Origin: Chalciporus piperatus
Lineage: Eukaryota > Basidiomycota > Agaricomycetes > Boletales > Boletaceae
Direction: 5' to 3'
Length of the DNA stretch: 64,000 nt
Assembly: GCA_038093975.1 (NCBI GenBank)
Contig: JBBPTG010000002.1
Location: 1,116,001-1,180,000, forward strand
A model generated the notes under the pieces. That model was not told the DNA's origin. It ran no database searches and saw only the letters and a list, made by a program, of their open reading frames with translations. Positions 11,401-22,673 of this stretch are shown piece after piece (the stretch's first letter is position 1; each line of letters opens with the position of its first letter). Made by a program: the position numbers and the translations under genes.

Positions 11401-13304
11401 AACTTGTCGACGCCGCAACGAGAGTGGCAACGGAAGGTACGGGTGCCAGCGGTGGTGCTGCTGCAAAAGACGTCGTGGATATGCTACCGGAACTGGCCAC
11501 GTTGTTATTCGCATGCATACAGGAGCGGCTGGATTGGCTTGGAAGGCAAGCGTGTTTTGTCGACATGTTTTGCATGCCTGGGTTGACATATCTTGTCTCA
11601 TCCTTCAGTAGCATGGCAGTTGATGATCCTGGCTCGGTGACGGAGAGGAAGGAGCTAGAGGATAAGTTTGCTCAGCTCAGACCTGAGGTCCTAGAAACCC
11701 TCCGTGAGTTTCTGCCCCAAGCGATGTCGCATGACCCCTTCTCACTGAAATTCGTTCTTGTAGGTGTGACTTCGCACCTTCAACAAGCCCTCGCCCTCGC
11801 AACCACATATACTGACTTCCCCTCACTCGCTTCGCTCCTCCTCCGCCCGACCCCATACCCACCTTCCTCAAACCCTCAGATGCCCCTCGTCAAAAACTAC
11901 CTCGACAAATACGGCGACGCATTCGGTACCGAAGTCGTACGGTGGTGCATAGAGCAGGGCGAAGCGCGTGTCGTTTTTGCGGAGGAGAGCGTCTGGGCTC
12001 CTATCATGGACAAGTTGTTCACAAAAGACAAGAAGGGCAAGGGAAGAGAGGGCGAAGAGCAAGCGAGGTCAGAGTATAATGCGATTGCATGGGTTAATGA
12101 TATGGGGAGGGGTAGGTTTGGTGATGCGAGTGGGAAGTTGTTGGGAGAGGCGGAGGTTGCTGGTGAGCTTGGTGCTCAACATGTGAGTACTTTTTGATAG
12201 CTTTTCGCGATTGTATTGTTTCGTGTCTCATCTTGGGCCGTGCTGATCGCTTTTTCTTGCATCATGTAGTTCATGCTTTCCCTCGGAAAGCTTGCCCAGC
12301 TGGCAAATCTGCAAGAGGGTGCGACATTGGACGAACCCATGCTCGATGGTACATCCTTGGGTTGATTTGGTTTCTCCCCGTATCTAACGACATCCGGTAG
12401 CTTTCCATGATGGCCTGGACTTCATCGCTGTGCACGAAAAACTGTTGACGGAGTTCCGGAGCTCACTGGATTCACTACGAGGCAAGCAAAGGAATAACCT
12501 GGATGCACAGGTGGACGCTATTCTGTCCTCGAAGGCTAAGAAGCTGAAGGAGAGCGGACGTAAAGGCCTCATTGCGGTACGCTTTCCAACGATGACGTGG
12601 AATCTGTTTCGCTGACTAGTCACCTGGCTTACATTAACAGGTGTTCAAAAACCATGTGCGAAACGTCCTGCAAGGGAAGGCGCTGAACGCCGAAGACATG
12701 GTGGATGTATTGACTCTCAAGGATAACGCGGATAGCATAGATGACTACGCAACTGCGCTGCATATCCTCGTAAAAGCCGAGGTAATCCCCCCGCCTCCCA
12801 CCACCTAGCAGCATATTGATCCATCTTTCAGAGCACGCCTGTTGTCAGACGATCATCCTCATTCAGAAGAGTCTGGTGTCGAGTGTACTACCATGACGAG
12901 TAAGTCACCCATTGCTTGCGCCACATTCTACTCTACATAAACCGTCGCTATACAGCTGGGATGCCATCCGCCGAACAGCCAACGTCACCGACTCCCAACT
13001 AAAAGCCCGCTTCTGTGCAACCGCATTGTACCACACCATGATCCTCACAATGCCGACAATCGTCTCCAATTCCCCAAATAATGCGCTGCCGGAGGGCTTT
13101 GACCTCGATCCATCGCAGTGTTTGCCCGTACCTCTGATGCCAGAGACATCGTCACGGTTCCCTGGTATGCCCCAGGAGATGGTGGGCGAACTTGCAAGGG
13201 ACTTTAGGGCCGAGAGCACGGCGGTGGAGAGAACGAAGTTGGAGGATGTCTATTTCAGAGTCAGGGAGCTGGCTATGGAGGAGTTGGGATACGAGATGCG
13301 GTGA
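8469..13304 (+). CDS. NUP133: Nuclear pore complex protein Nup133
   Basis: Nup133 is a scaffold nucleoporin at the end of the Y-shaped (Nup84/Nup107-160) complex of the nuclear pore. The start at 8469 opens a disordered basic N-terminus, followed by the beta-propeller region (DITSGYTLVASAKTCFVW, then IARFWPSIS and GRIFRLGITS). The second half is alpha-helical and matches the nucleoporin C-terminal solenoid: RLDWLGRQACFVDMFCMPGL, LVADAEKLYASQQLWVRLNEHFE and the closing TKLEDVYFRVRELAMEELGY. More than ten short introns interrupt the gene, and the stop lies at 13302-13304. At about 4.8 kb it is the longest gene in the window. Family identity rests on my recognition of fold-typical segments rather than a profile search; Nup155/Nup170 is the main alternative and fits less well. 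Confidence 0.82.
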
Positions 13305-13413
13305 AAGCCAGCCAAGAGAGTTCTTGAAAATGTAGTGTTGCTCTAGATGCAGAGACGGTTTTGCAACTGATACATGGGTTAGCACAGTGATACATCATCC
13401 ATTCCAGGGGGGT

Positions 13414-14004
13414 TCATCCTAGAATGCGTTGTTTGAAGCGCTGATATTCTACGCGGGCAGCGAGCATGATGGTCTCCCAGTTGCGTTTTCGCCACTCGGT
13501 CGAGTATTCTTCTTGTCTCGACTCTTCATGCATGACCCATCCCCCGTAAAACTCGGAGAGCGCATCTTCACGCATCTCTGGAGAAACACATTCAGGGATA
13601 GAAGTCAAGACAGACTCCTTGGCTGCTTCGAACCGCGTATTGCTCTAGTGTAGACGTAAATAAGCGTTCCGAAACGGAATGTGCGCACATACGTCTGCCC
13701 AGTAATTATGATTGAACGCATCAAGTTGTTCTCGAGCGAGCTTGTACTGCAACTCGAGTGTATGGTCCTGCGGGACTTCTGAGTCTGCGAACTCGTGGAG
13801 AGAGTACGGGTGATGGACGCGGGATTCCAAGCGCCCTTGGGAGTGAGACGCCGGTGGGGTGGGGGTGTCTGTGTAGATAATGGGACGGAGGTTGGAGATT
13901 GGGTCGTTGGGCCCAACTAGGTGTCGAGAGATGGAGGAGGCATGGAATGAACGAGAGAGCGAGGATAGCGAATTGAGACGGATTTGCAGGGCCTTGCGGT
14001 ACAT
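13414..14004 (-). CDS. COA8: Cytochrome c oxidase assembly factor 8 homologue (COA8/APOPT1 family)
   Basis: This is a small mitochondrial protein of the COA8 family, which supports assembly or stability of respiratory complex IV under oxidative stress. The N-terminus (MYRKALQIRLNSLSSLSRSF) is basic, Ser/Leu-rich and without acidic residues, as expected for a matrix targeting peptide. The family core is easy to see: VGPNDPISNLRPIIY near residue 30, SPYSL-type segment HPYSLHEF, FNHNYWAD, and after one intron EFYGGWV, TEWRKRNWETIMLAARVEYQRF. The length of about 180 residues fits the family. It converges on Nup133 with about 110 bp between stop codons and diverges from the AIG1-like gene over 330 bp. 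Confidence 0.9.
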
Positions 14005-14334
14005 CGTCGTGGTTGGTCGAGTTCAAGGCTCCAAGTCGCGTGCAAGCCGCTAGATCTTCCTTTTCCTCAGTCACCAAGTTCTTCTCTGCACGCTTTTAGG
14101 CCGGTGCTGAGTGTCCTGTTGAATGAGCGCCAACGCCAAATGATGCTAATTCTGATCACGGGCGTTCGGGCAGGAGTGTAACTTTAAGTTTAAACAACGG
14201 AGGATGTCATTGACATGTCGGCCGGGCTCGACCCCGTGTAATCCACGTCTATACAGCCCACTGCGCTCCAACTCGTCCTCGACTCCTCGACCCATCCTCC
14301 AATTGTTTCAATCTTTTGAGATATCCATTCGCTC

Positions 14335-15229
14335 ATGCCACGAATCCTAGCGTTTGCGTTGCATGCAACTGCAGCAACCATCATGGCATGGGGGTGGTTC
14401 AGCCTTCACCATCTGCCAATTCATGAGTTCATTGGTGCCCAGAAAGGTGGTCACCTCCAGTACCTAACCATCCAAGGGTATGCTCTCACCTTGGCCGATC
14501 GGCGAATCACAAAGCTAACGAATCCCCAGGTTAGCTTTTGCATGGCTTTGCATGGTCGCTAGTCTGCTCTGTGACCTGTTCCCGACTATTCAGTGTGAGT
14601 GTGCCATTAACTGTAGAGAGACGGGACCATGATCATAGAGACAATTCAGTTTCGCGTCAGGTCAAGAAGGCACTCTTGATGATAGCTCTGCCGGTAAGAT
14701 CCTCCACATACTCTGGCTAAACTCACCGTCCGCCTATTCTCTGCAGCTGGCATTCGTCGTCACAACAATTTACTGGTCTCTCCTCCTTTTCTTCCCTCAC
14801 CTTATCGTCCTTCGAACGGACGGTTCGGAACCAACCTCCTCGGGCTCTGTATCAAACATGATGCGTATCCCGCTCAAAACTGACCTGGCGTTGCACGCCT
14901 CGCCCCTCACTACTCTCTTGATCGACTTCTTCGTTTTCGAGCGTAAATTCACCAAAGCGCAAGTCAATAAGGCCGCGCCGGCCGCGGTCATCGTCTTTGC
15001 CATATGGTATGCCTCATTCGTAGAATACTGCGCCCCATTCAATGGAGCTTGTGAGTTTCTTCCCGTCATGTCGTGCATGAATTTGTGGAAACTGACGTTG
15101 TTTGGTAAACTATCAGTCCCATACCCGTTCTTGACGTTCAGCCCTTTCGAGGGTCGCCTCGCCATATATACCATAGTTGCTGGGCTGGCTCTGGCCTGCT
15201 TCAGGGGACTCAATGCGTTGCATTCCTAG
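14335..15229 (+). CDS. FAR-17a/AIG1-like multi-pass membrane protein
   Basis: Members of this family (human AIG1, ADTRP) are intramembrane threonine hydrolases of fatty-acid esters of hydroxy fatty acids, with catalytic Thr and His inside the membrane. The protein starts with a hydrophobic helix (ILAFALHATAATIMAW). The family T segment appears as GGHLQYLTIQG and the conserved His segment as LALHASPLTTLLIDFFVFE. Further helices read FVVTTIYWSLLLFFPHLIV, AAVIVFAIWYASFVEY and AIYTIVAGLALACF. Both candidate catalytic residues are therefore present, but substrate and location in the fungus are unknown. There are several introns, and the last exon ends at 15229, only 82 bp from the stop of the convergent MFS gene. 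Fungal members are usually uncharacterised. Confidence 0.85.
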
Positions 15230-15311
15230 TTAATGTCCACTAAACTTACACCCGACCATGCAATGTATATAAACTAATCCGAGACTGTGCATTGAGCAAC
15301 TTCCGCATGCA

Positions 15312-17295
15312 TCAAGGCTCCTGTTTCTCGACTACCTTCTTCTGACGCCGTATCATTGCGAGATACATAACCACCAACAAGGAACACCCAACGAGCGCAA
15401 TGAGCTGACGGGGATGTCAGTATGATGCGTCGTTTGCAAATCGGAAACAAGAGCGTACCCCGCTGAAGAGCGAGGGCTTCCACCAATCGTATTTCGAGGT
15501 CAACAGGGCCCCCGCAACAGGGCCACCTTCAGACAGAATGCTTCAGCCACGAGACGAAATCATGGCAAGTGGGTACGTACCGATGAGGCTACCAATGCCA
15601 ACGATTGTCATGCCAATTCCCAGACGTGCGCTGTTCATCTGTCAGCGTGAACAACGAAGCATGTACATTCAACGTACCCAAGTTCTGAGAGATCGTTGGT
15701 CAGTATGGCCATGAGCGGCGACAGCAAAGCGATATCTGTAAGTGGTCGTTTTATCAGTTTGAGTCCTGCGAGATCGACAGGAAACTCACAAAGTCCAGCG
15801 AAAAATCCGTATATTGTCCCCAGGCCTACGACCGTAGCCACACTGTTCAAACCAATCATACCGAGGATGAAAGCCGCGCATACGGCAGTGGATATGACAA
15901 TCAGCTTGGGCACACCAACGTACGGTGCGATGAACCCGTTGGCCAATCGCCCTACGAGACCTGCCCCATTCAGCAGCACCAGCTAGGACGACGAAAGTTG
16001 AGTCAAACTCGCTCAACAACAACAAAAAAGGTGAACATACGGAATAGAACGAGAAGTTCTCTGAGTTACCATGCTTGATAGAATCCAACTGCAAGTAAAA
16101 TAGCGGAAAGAAGAATCCACACTGGAAGCAAAGCAGTCTGTTGATTTGACAAGATTCGTCAAGGGAAAGCGTGCTGCATGGATGGAATATCGCCTACCCA
16201 GCACCCATGAGACAGAAAGGTACATCACGGATGATACCTCTTCCGACGGTCAAGTAGTTGGTATGATTTTTGGGTGGTTCCAGGCGCGTACGGATAAGGA
16301 AACACGAGCAGAGGAGCAGGGCACTGATGAACGCAGCGCTTATCCGCACTCCAATAGCGAATCCTAGCCGTTGGAACAGGTTGTTCAGCATGATAGGGTG
16401 TATAATCGACCCGAGTGACGATCCGGCGGCAACCAAACTCATCGCGAGCGTACGGCGTCGGCGGAAATATTGAGCTACCACTGCCATACTTGGCACATAC
16501 ACCATCCCCTGAGCTATTCCAAGGGTGACGCCATGAGCGAGAAAGACCTGGAATTCCATGTAGATGCGGGTGAGAGCTTGTGCATCCCAGCTCCAAGACA
16601 ACATACTTGATAATAACTCCCTGGTTGTGCGAGCGAGAGCATGAACAGCGCGAATGACTGTAGCAAGGATCCTCCGATTAACAAATAGTAGCTTTGTCCA
16701 AGTTTGAGTATTAGAGACGGTCAGGGGGGGTAGAACGTACAAATAACCCCGGTCATAGAGTACACCTGCGAGAAGACCGGACGCGGTCACGAGAAATGCA
16801 TTGATGCTTCCTATCCATCTAGAAAGCACATCCTAAATTCCGAAATCAAATCATCGAAAAATGGGTAGAGCTTACGCTATTGAAGAAGTTGATGTGTTTG
16901 TCAAGTAATGTTGAGTATAGAAATCTGTAACCGTCAATACATGCACATGCGGGATTCACATAAGAGGCATACCTTGGTACACTCCGAAAGAAGAGGTGTA
17001 GCTGGCCTCGCCGTGAGTCAAGACATTGACAAAGGGTCATCATACGTACCCGAAACCACAGACCTGGACCAGCACACTGTCGCAGATGAGTCGATTCTCT
17101 TGAGAATATAGAAGAGCATCACACTTACCCTCCGAGGACCGTCAGCCATGCGGCGCGACCACCTTCAGGAAAATCCGAGTCAGATACTTTCACAACAACC
17201 AGACTTTCTTCTATTTCCCCCTTGATACTCGAACTGTCGCCGTTCGGGCTTCCGGGAGCAGCATTGATTGTCGACGTCGACGTTCTTGATAACAT
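15312..17295 (-). CDS. Monocarboxylate-type MFS transporter (SLC16/MCT-like)
   Basis: This is a twelve-helix major facilitator of the fungal monocarboxylate-transporter-like group. After an N-terminal hydrophilic tail of about 45 residues comes the MCT signature DFPEGGRAAWLTVLGG at the first helix. ASYTSSFGVYQDFY, WIGSINAFLVTASGLLAG, GMVYVPSMAVVAQYFRRRRTLA (loop 4-5) and GAGLVGRLANGFIAPYVG (helix 8) follow. The last helix is QLIALVGCSLLVVMYLA with a basic tail. Start at 17293-17295 and stop at 15312-15314 were found by rejoining exons across many 50-60-nt introns. Substrate is not predictable: family relatives include pyruvate/lactate, riboflavin (Mch5) and carriers near secondary-metabolite genes. 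No metabolic cluster adjoins it here. Confidence 0.88.
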
Positions 17296-18256
17296 TCTTT
17301 ACGCTGAGACGAGTCAAGCTTACAGATGCGGATGCTTCCAGCAGAGAGGTCATGTCGTTATTTACTTATATCCAGACATTCCGGCAATATGGGATAAGCT
17401 ATACGCGCCCGACAGCTGCCCCACGAGGGTGCTCACCAAGGCAGCGAGGGCAGCGCGCGAGGCTGGTACGTGAACGGTGATGCAGACATGATCACCATGC
17501 TGCGAGTCACACTGTGGGACTGAATGTCATGAACCTTTTAGACGGGGCGTGGGGAACGGCCAAGCTCACTTCATTTAGGCCTAACCGAAGTAATACCGAA
17601 ATATGAAATATGTCGGCCGCCAGCCAACAATGACACTTGAAAGTTGAGGTGAATGGATTGCCTGGTTCCGTCTCACAATGCGGTCGGCAAACTTTAAACC
17701 TGGCCTCAAGATCAGACAAAAGGCCTGTTGTCACCTTTTGTCTAACCTTTTGTCCGTTTAAGGGCCAGTTCAAAGATTGCTGACTGCGTTGTGTCTGGGA
17801 AGCTGGTGTTGCCATCTATCCAATCAACTGCACTACAGGCAATGACTGCTTCACACTGGGAGGGTAGATGCATATGAAGGGATGAGCGCATAGGTCACTC
17901 GAGTGCTGAGCGTATGCAGGAATTATTGTTCTTATGGGTGGTACTCACATCAAGAAACCTCGCCGCACGCACGAGAAATATCAGGTTTCTCGAACTCACT
18001 GCACCAAAGGCAGAAAGTGTAGTCAATCTACGGACCACGCATAACGCGCTGAGTAGATGGACATCGGCTCCTGCTCACCCGTCACACATCAACGGGAGGA
18101 TATCATTACATCTCAATAGGGGCTACTGTGGACCATCAACGTAAGGACCGGGCATTAGATGTGCGTTAGTTCTGCTTATAAGACGGTGAAGAGACACGTC
18201 GGGTTAGCGAACTGGTCTTCCAACGGGTATACAGAATTGACCATACATGAGTCAGT
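17296..18256. other. Intergenic stretch without a recognisable gene
   Basis: About 960 bp lie between the MFS start and the 3' end of the EF-hand gene. Open frames here are short (about 100 codons at most), lack recognisable motifs and do not join through good splice sites. The right part must hold the 3' end of the EF-hand transcript, and the left part the MFS promoter. I see nothing else I can support. Confidence 0.5.
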
Positions 18257-18943
18257 TCATTGACTTATGCTCTGAGCTTGGGTATCGTCAAGATCATCCT
18301 CCCGGCGGGTGGAGACAAGAGTTAAAGTGCGATCTAAGCCATGGTTTGACTGCTGGATGGTAAGTAGTTTGGATCGTCGCCAAAAGGAAGAACGTACAAG
18401 ATCTCTCCAAGTTTCTTCCTCGTCGTTTTCAGTCTGCAGCTGATATATTTGCATGAATCCCTTGAATCTAAGAGAGCAGGTCGAATCAATGCCATGCACG
18501 TCGTAGCGAGAAGAAAGGCGCACGTTAGACCACCATCGTCGGTGACATCAAGGAACTCGACGAGTTCATCCTTGGTCTCCTGAGAAAACGGCGCGCCGTT
18601 CGTGTCGCGTGCCCACGCGTCGAGTCCTTCCTGGGTAAGATATGCGCCTTGCGGAGGTGTTAGGAGAGAAGAACCGATCGACTTGAGCGACGATTCTGGG
18701 GGAGCAGGCGTGCAGTATTTCGTGAAAATATGTTTCAAACACGCCTCAAGCTGGAAGGAAGATAAGGTGGACTCGTTTCAACCAAGAGAACGGATCACAG
18801 ACCTTCTGAGAGATCGCGCCATCGTCGTCGAGAAGTTGGGCGTCAGGCTGAGTGTTTCGCCTCCCCTGCCTCGAAGAAGGCTCAGGTGTGCCCGGTCGTG
18901 GGGACTGCACGCGTGCGTGATCGTCGTGTATCGTCTTGGACAT
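18257..18943 (-). CDS. EF-hand-like protein of fungal type (four exons)
   Basis: This protein has a disordered Ser/Pro/Arg-rich head followed by a compact helical domain. Exons join at ISQK|LEACLKHIF, GGLT|FKGFMQIY and WRDL|SNHGLDRTL, all with GT-AG introns. The segment EFLDVTDDGGLTFKGF resembles one EF-hand loop: acidic at loop positions 1, 4 and 5 and glycine at 6, but it lacks the usual acidic residue at position 12, so calcium binding is doubtful. The QTENDEEETWRDL stretch is a strong family marker that I recall from conserved but uncharacterised fungal EF-hand proteins. The tail contains TLTLVSTRRED. The start could be at 18943 or at an upstream in-frame ATG at 18955. It is divergent from PRP28, 152 bp away. 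Confidence 0.72.
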
Positions 18944-19095
18944 CCTGAGGGGCATGATAAACGCTGATCACCAGGGATCGAGCAAAGTCTGGTCGCGCTC
19001 GTCGTGTCAGACGATGAGCGAGGTGTCGGTCACGTGGTGGTGCTCGCGTTCCCTTCCTAATCGGGGGGACGTTCTTGTTCATTGACCTCTCTGCC

Positions 19096-22000
19096 ATGGC
19101 TGCCAACAGGAGGGCAGAACCACTCTCAATAGAGACCTTGCTGCAGAAACAGAAGGAGGAGAAAGAGGCTGCAGCAAAGGTAAGTGGTTGTTGGAACTCT
19201 GACTCAAGTCCTACTCATTTGGGTTGTCTGTAGCCTAAATTTCTGAGCAAGGAAGAGCGAGCCAAGATCGCAATTGCTAAACGTGCTACCGAACTTAAAG
19301 AACAGCGAGAACGTGAAGATAAGTCGAGACAGGACAGGGAGACACTCGAACGAGATGCGGAGGAAGTTCGTCAGCGAGAGAGAGAAAAGGAACGTACAGC
19401 AAGGTATGGGGGTAATGGCAACACGAGTCGTCGTAAGCTCAGCTTTTCAGTCACGCAAGGACATCGATTGATTATTTCACGCAGCCGATGACAGAGAGAG
19501 GTATGGCCATCCAGAGAAGGACACTCGTCACGGCAGGCGGGACGGGAGAGGTCGGGGTAACCAACAGGACGACCGTCGTGCACCACCACCGGCTGCACCA
19601 CAGCCCAGGAGTGGCTTCGCAAATGTCCCAACCGGTCCCCGTGCAGATAGGATGAAGTCTTCGAATGCTCCGTCTTCGAGTGCGACTCCAACACCAGCTC
19701 TATCAACGCCCTCTGGCAACGGCACCCTTCCCGAGTCCAGTACTCCATATGTTCCCCCCATGACAGAAAGTGATCTTTCGGCTGTACGGGATCGTTATCT
19801 TGGGGTTACTAACAAGAAGCGCAAGATACGGAAGATGAATGACAGAAAATTCGTGTTCGACTGGGCAGAGGAAGAAGACACGTTTGCTTCCGACTCGCCT
19901 ATTGCCGTAGGTGTGAACAGGCAGGGTGCACAGGTGATGTTCGGGCGTGGCAGAGTGGGCGGTATGGATGACGGTGGTGGTAGCACAACCACTGAAGCCA
20001 ATCTCGCCGATGTCATAGAAAGGAGGAAGGCGGCCAAGAGTGGCATTGATGAGCGGCATTGGTCAGATAAACCGCTTCCGGAGATGAAAGAACGCGATTG
20101 GCGGATATTCAGGGAAGACTTCAGCATTGCAGCAAGGGGTAAATATCTCATTTTGAAACATATGAAGACATACATTGATCTTCCATCGTCCAGGTGGTTC
20201 CATTCCCCATCCGTTGCGCTCCTGGGCAGAATCTGATATTCCGCAAGCTATACTTGGTGTTATTGAGAAGGTTGGCTACAAGGAGCCCTCGCCAATTCAG
20301 CGGCAGGCTATTCCAATTGGTCTGCAGAACCGGGACATCATTGGTATTGCAGAGACAGGTTCGTCATGGTCCCCTGATTTCATGGAAATCTTGTTGAATT
20401 TCACTTCTCATTCTAGGTTCCGGAAAGACTGCCGCGTTCGTCATTCCTATGCTCACATTTATTTCAAACCTACCTCCCCTTGCCGACGAGAACCGCCATC
20501 TTGGCCCTTATGCACTTATAATGGCTCCTACCCGTGAACTGGCCCAGCAGATTGAGGCAGAAGCCCGCAAGTTCGCAGCTCCACTAGGTTTTACTTGCGT
20601 CTCTATTGTTGGAGGTGTACGTTGTGCAATTATCTGTCCATTTCCCTGTTTTCACTCGACTTTCGCAGCGTGCAGTCGAAGAACAACAGTTCAACCTCCG
20701 TGAGGGCGCGGAAATCATCATTGCCACTCCCGGTCGTCTTAAAGATGTCCTAGAACGCCACGTTCTCGTTCTTTCACAATGCCGGTACATCGTCATGGAC
20801 GAAGCCGACCGTATGGTTCATCTCGGTTTCGAAGCAGACCTGTTGTTCATCCTTGACAAGCTTCCCGCTGAGCTAATGGAGGGTGAGCCACAGGGACCCT
20901 CGCATGCAGATTCCATGGACGTGGATGAAGAGGGCGGCAGCATTGTTAAGTCGAAAGGGCGGACAAGAGTGACCACCTTGTTCTCTGCGACGATGCCCCC
21001 TGCGGTCGAGCGGCTGGCACGAAAGTACTTGAAGCGGCCAGCGACGATCACGATTGGTGAAGCTGGCCGAGCCGTTGATACTGTCGAGCAGCGCGTCGAG
21101 TTCGTTGTTGGGGATGAGAAAAAGAAGTACGTGGAACTATTGTGTACATGGTATTTGGTGTTAACTATCGCATGCGCGCTTGTGCAGGCAGCGTATGCTG
21201 GAGATTCTCAACAGTGGGGCGTTCCCATCCCCGATCATTGTCTTCGTCAACCAGAAGAAGACGGCAGATATGGTGGCCAAGGATTTGTCACGCGCTGGCG
21301 TACGTTTATTTGAACGTCGCACCTTGCATTGCCTCGCTGACAGGTCGTATATTGTAGTGGTCTGCAGCTACTTTGCATTCCGGAAAGACACAAGAACAGC
21401 GCGAGGCTTCCTTGCAATCTCTGCGTTCCGGGGAGGCCGATATTCTCGTTGCTACTGACCTTGCCGGGCGTGGTATTGATGTACAGGATGTCAGTTTGGT
21501 CATCAACTATCAAATGGCAGGCACGATCGAGGGATACGTGCACCGCATCGGTGAGTACAGAGCACCGTCACAGGTTTTTCCGTTGTTAATGTTCCTGTTG
21601 CGCAGGTCGCACTGGTCGTGCTGGTAAACTGGGTACCTCCATCACGTTCTTGTCCAACGATGATGATGAAGTCATGTACGTATTGCTTAGTGGTCTGCTT
21701 CGATCTTGCTGATCCACCTCCCCTTCATCAGGTATGATCTCAAACAGGGTACGTCCTTCATTTTGCCTCTTTCCGTCCGCATGCGACCTCTTCCGGGCAA
21801 GACCTTCCTTCTTGTCTGCGCCGTCATTCCCTTCCCGTTTTCTGCCGTTTCAATCCCCCCTTTTTTCCGTACTGGCGCGTGCACTGGGTAGTCATTCTAC
21901 TTTCATTGGCACTCTCGCCAGTTCTGCGCTTTGAATCCCGCCGTTCTTTAATCTCCGCCTGGCACTCTTTTGCCTGATAGGCAAGTGCATTTGGATGTCG

Positions 22001-22673
22001 AGACTATTTCGGTCCCGGCAACTTCCCTTTCTCTTTGCCATTCGAGCGTTAAGTTGGGTTCACGTGGCGCTTTGTTCATCTTTGAAACTTTGTTTCATGG
22101 ATCACGCTCGAAGCGGCGCATCCCCGTTGTTCCCCCGTTGCTAATGTTTTCGGCGGATTCACTCGAGTGGGCATTGCGACTGCTCAGAAAACCTTGGTTC
22201 CTTCTCTTTCGTTCCTTGGCTTATTCACTTAACGCCGCACCGGAGTACTTTTCCCTCTATCTGTTCAAGACCTACCAACAAACCGGCATCCCCGTGATGC
22301 TGGGATGGTGGGTATCTTGACGATTTCCGCCCTCGCTGCCGTCATTTTCACCCTACTAGTTTGCTCAAGAAAGCAAACTTGACACCCTACCCCACTTTCC
22401 CCGCATTGTCGCGCTGCTTCTTCGGATCAGTGTCATCATTTTCTCACCCTGTATTCGGTCTTTTTACCTCGAGGTCGCTTGGCGTGTCGTTTATTCTTTC
22501 GATTCGCTCCTGCCTCTCGTAATCACTGCGCTAACACCATGCCTTTGCCTTGCGTAGAGATATCGAAATCACCGGTCTCGAAAGTTCCGGCCGAACTAGC
22601 GAAGCACGAGTCTGCACAGCACAAAGTGTCGAAGGAGATGAAACGGAAGAGGGACGCGGAAGATATCGGGTGA
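19096..22673 (+). CDS. PRP28: Pre-mRNA-splicing ATP-dependent RNA helicase Prp28 (DDX23 family)
   Basis: Prp28 is the DEAD-box helicase that swaps U1 for U6 snRNA at the 5' splice site during spliceosome activation. The N-terminal marker [18 protein letters not shown] is typical of this helicase. Helicase motifs appear in order: ETGSGKT (split by an intron), [46 protein letters not shown] and [11 protein letters not shown]. The C-terminus [17 protein letters not shown] matches the family end. Start ATG 19096 follows [16 protein letters not shown]. Most introns are 50-70 nt, but the last (21749-22557) is about 809 nt and splits the codon after YDLKQ. Its acceptor is preceded by a CTAAC branch-like site near 22531. 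The gene is divergent from the EF-hand gene. Confidence 0.93.
21749..22557 (+). other. Exceptionally long (about 809-nt) terminal intron of PRP28
   Basis: Donor GTACGT at 21749 and acceptor TAG at 22555-22557 join YDLKQ to [14 protein letters not shown], restoring the Prp28 C-terminus in frame. The interior is pyrimidine-rich and has no recognisable protein. All other introns that I measured in this window are about 50-65 nt. Confidence 0.7.

Noticed and set aside
21970..22320. 116-codon frame within the long PRP28 intron as a nested gene
   Set aside because: No ATG at its start, no motif, and composition like the rest of the intron.
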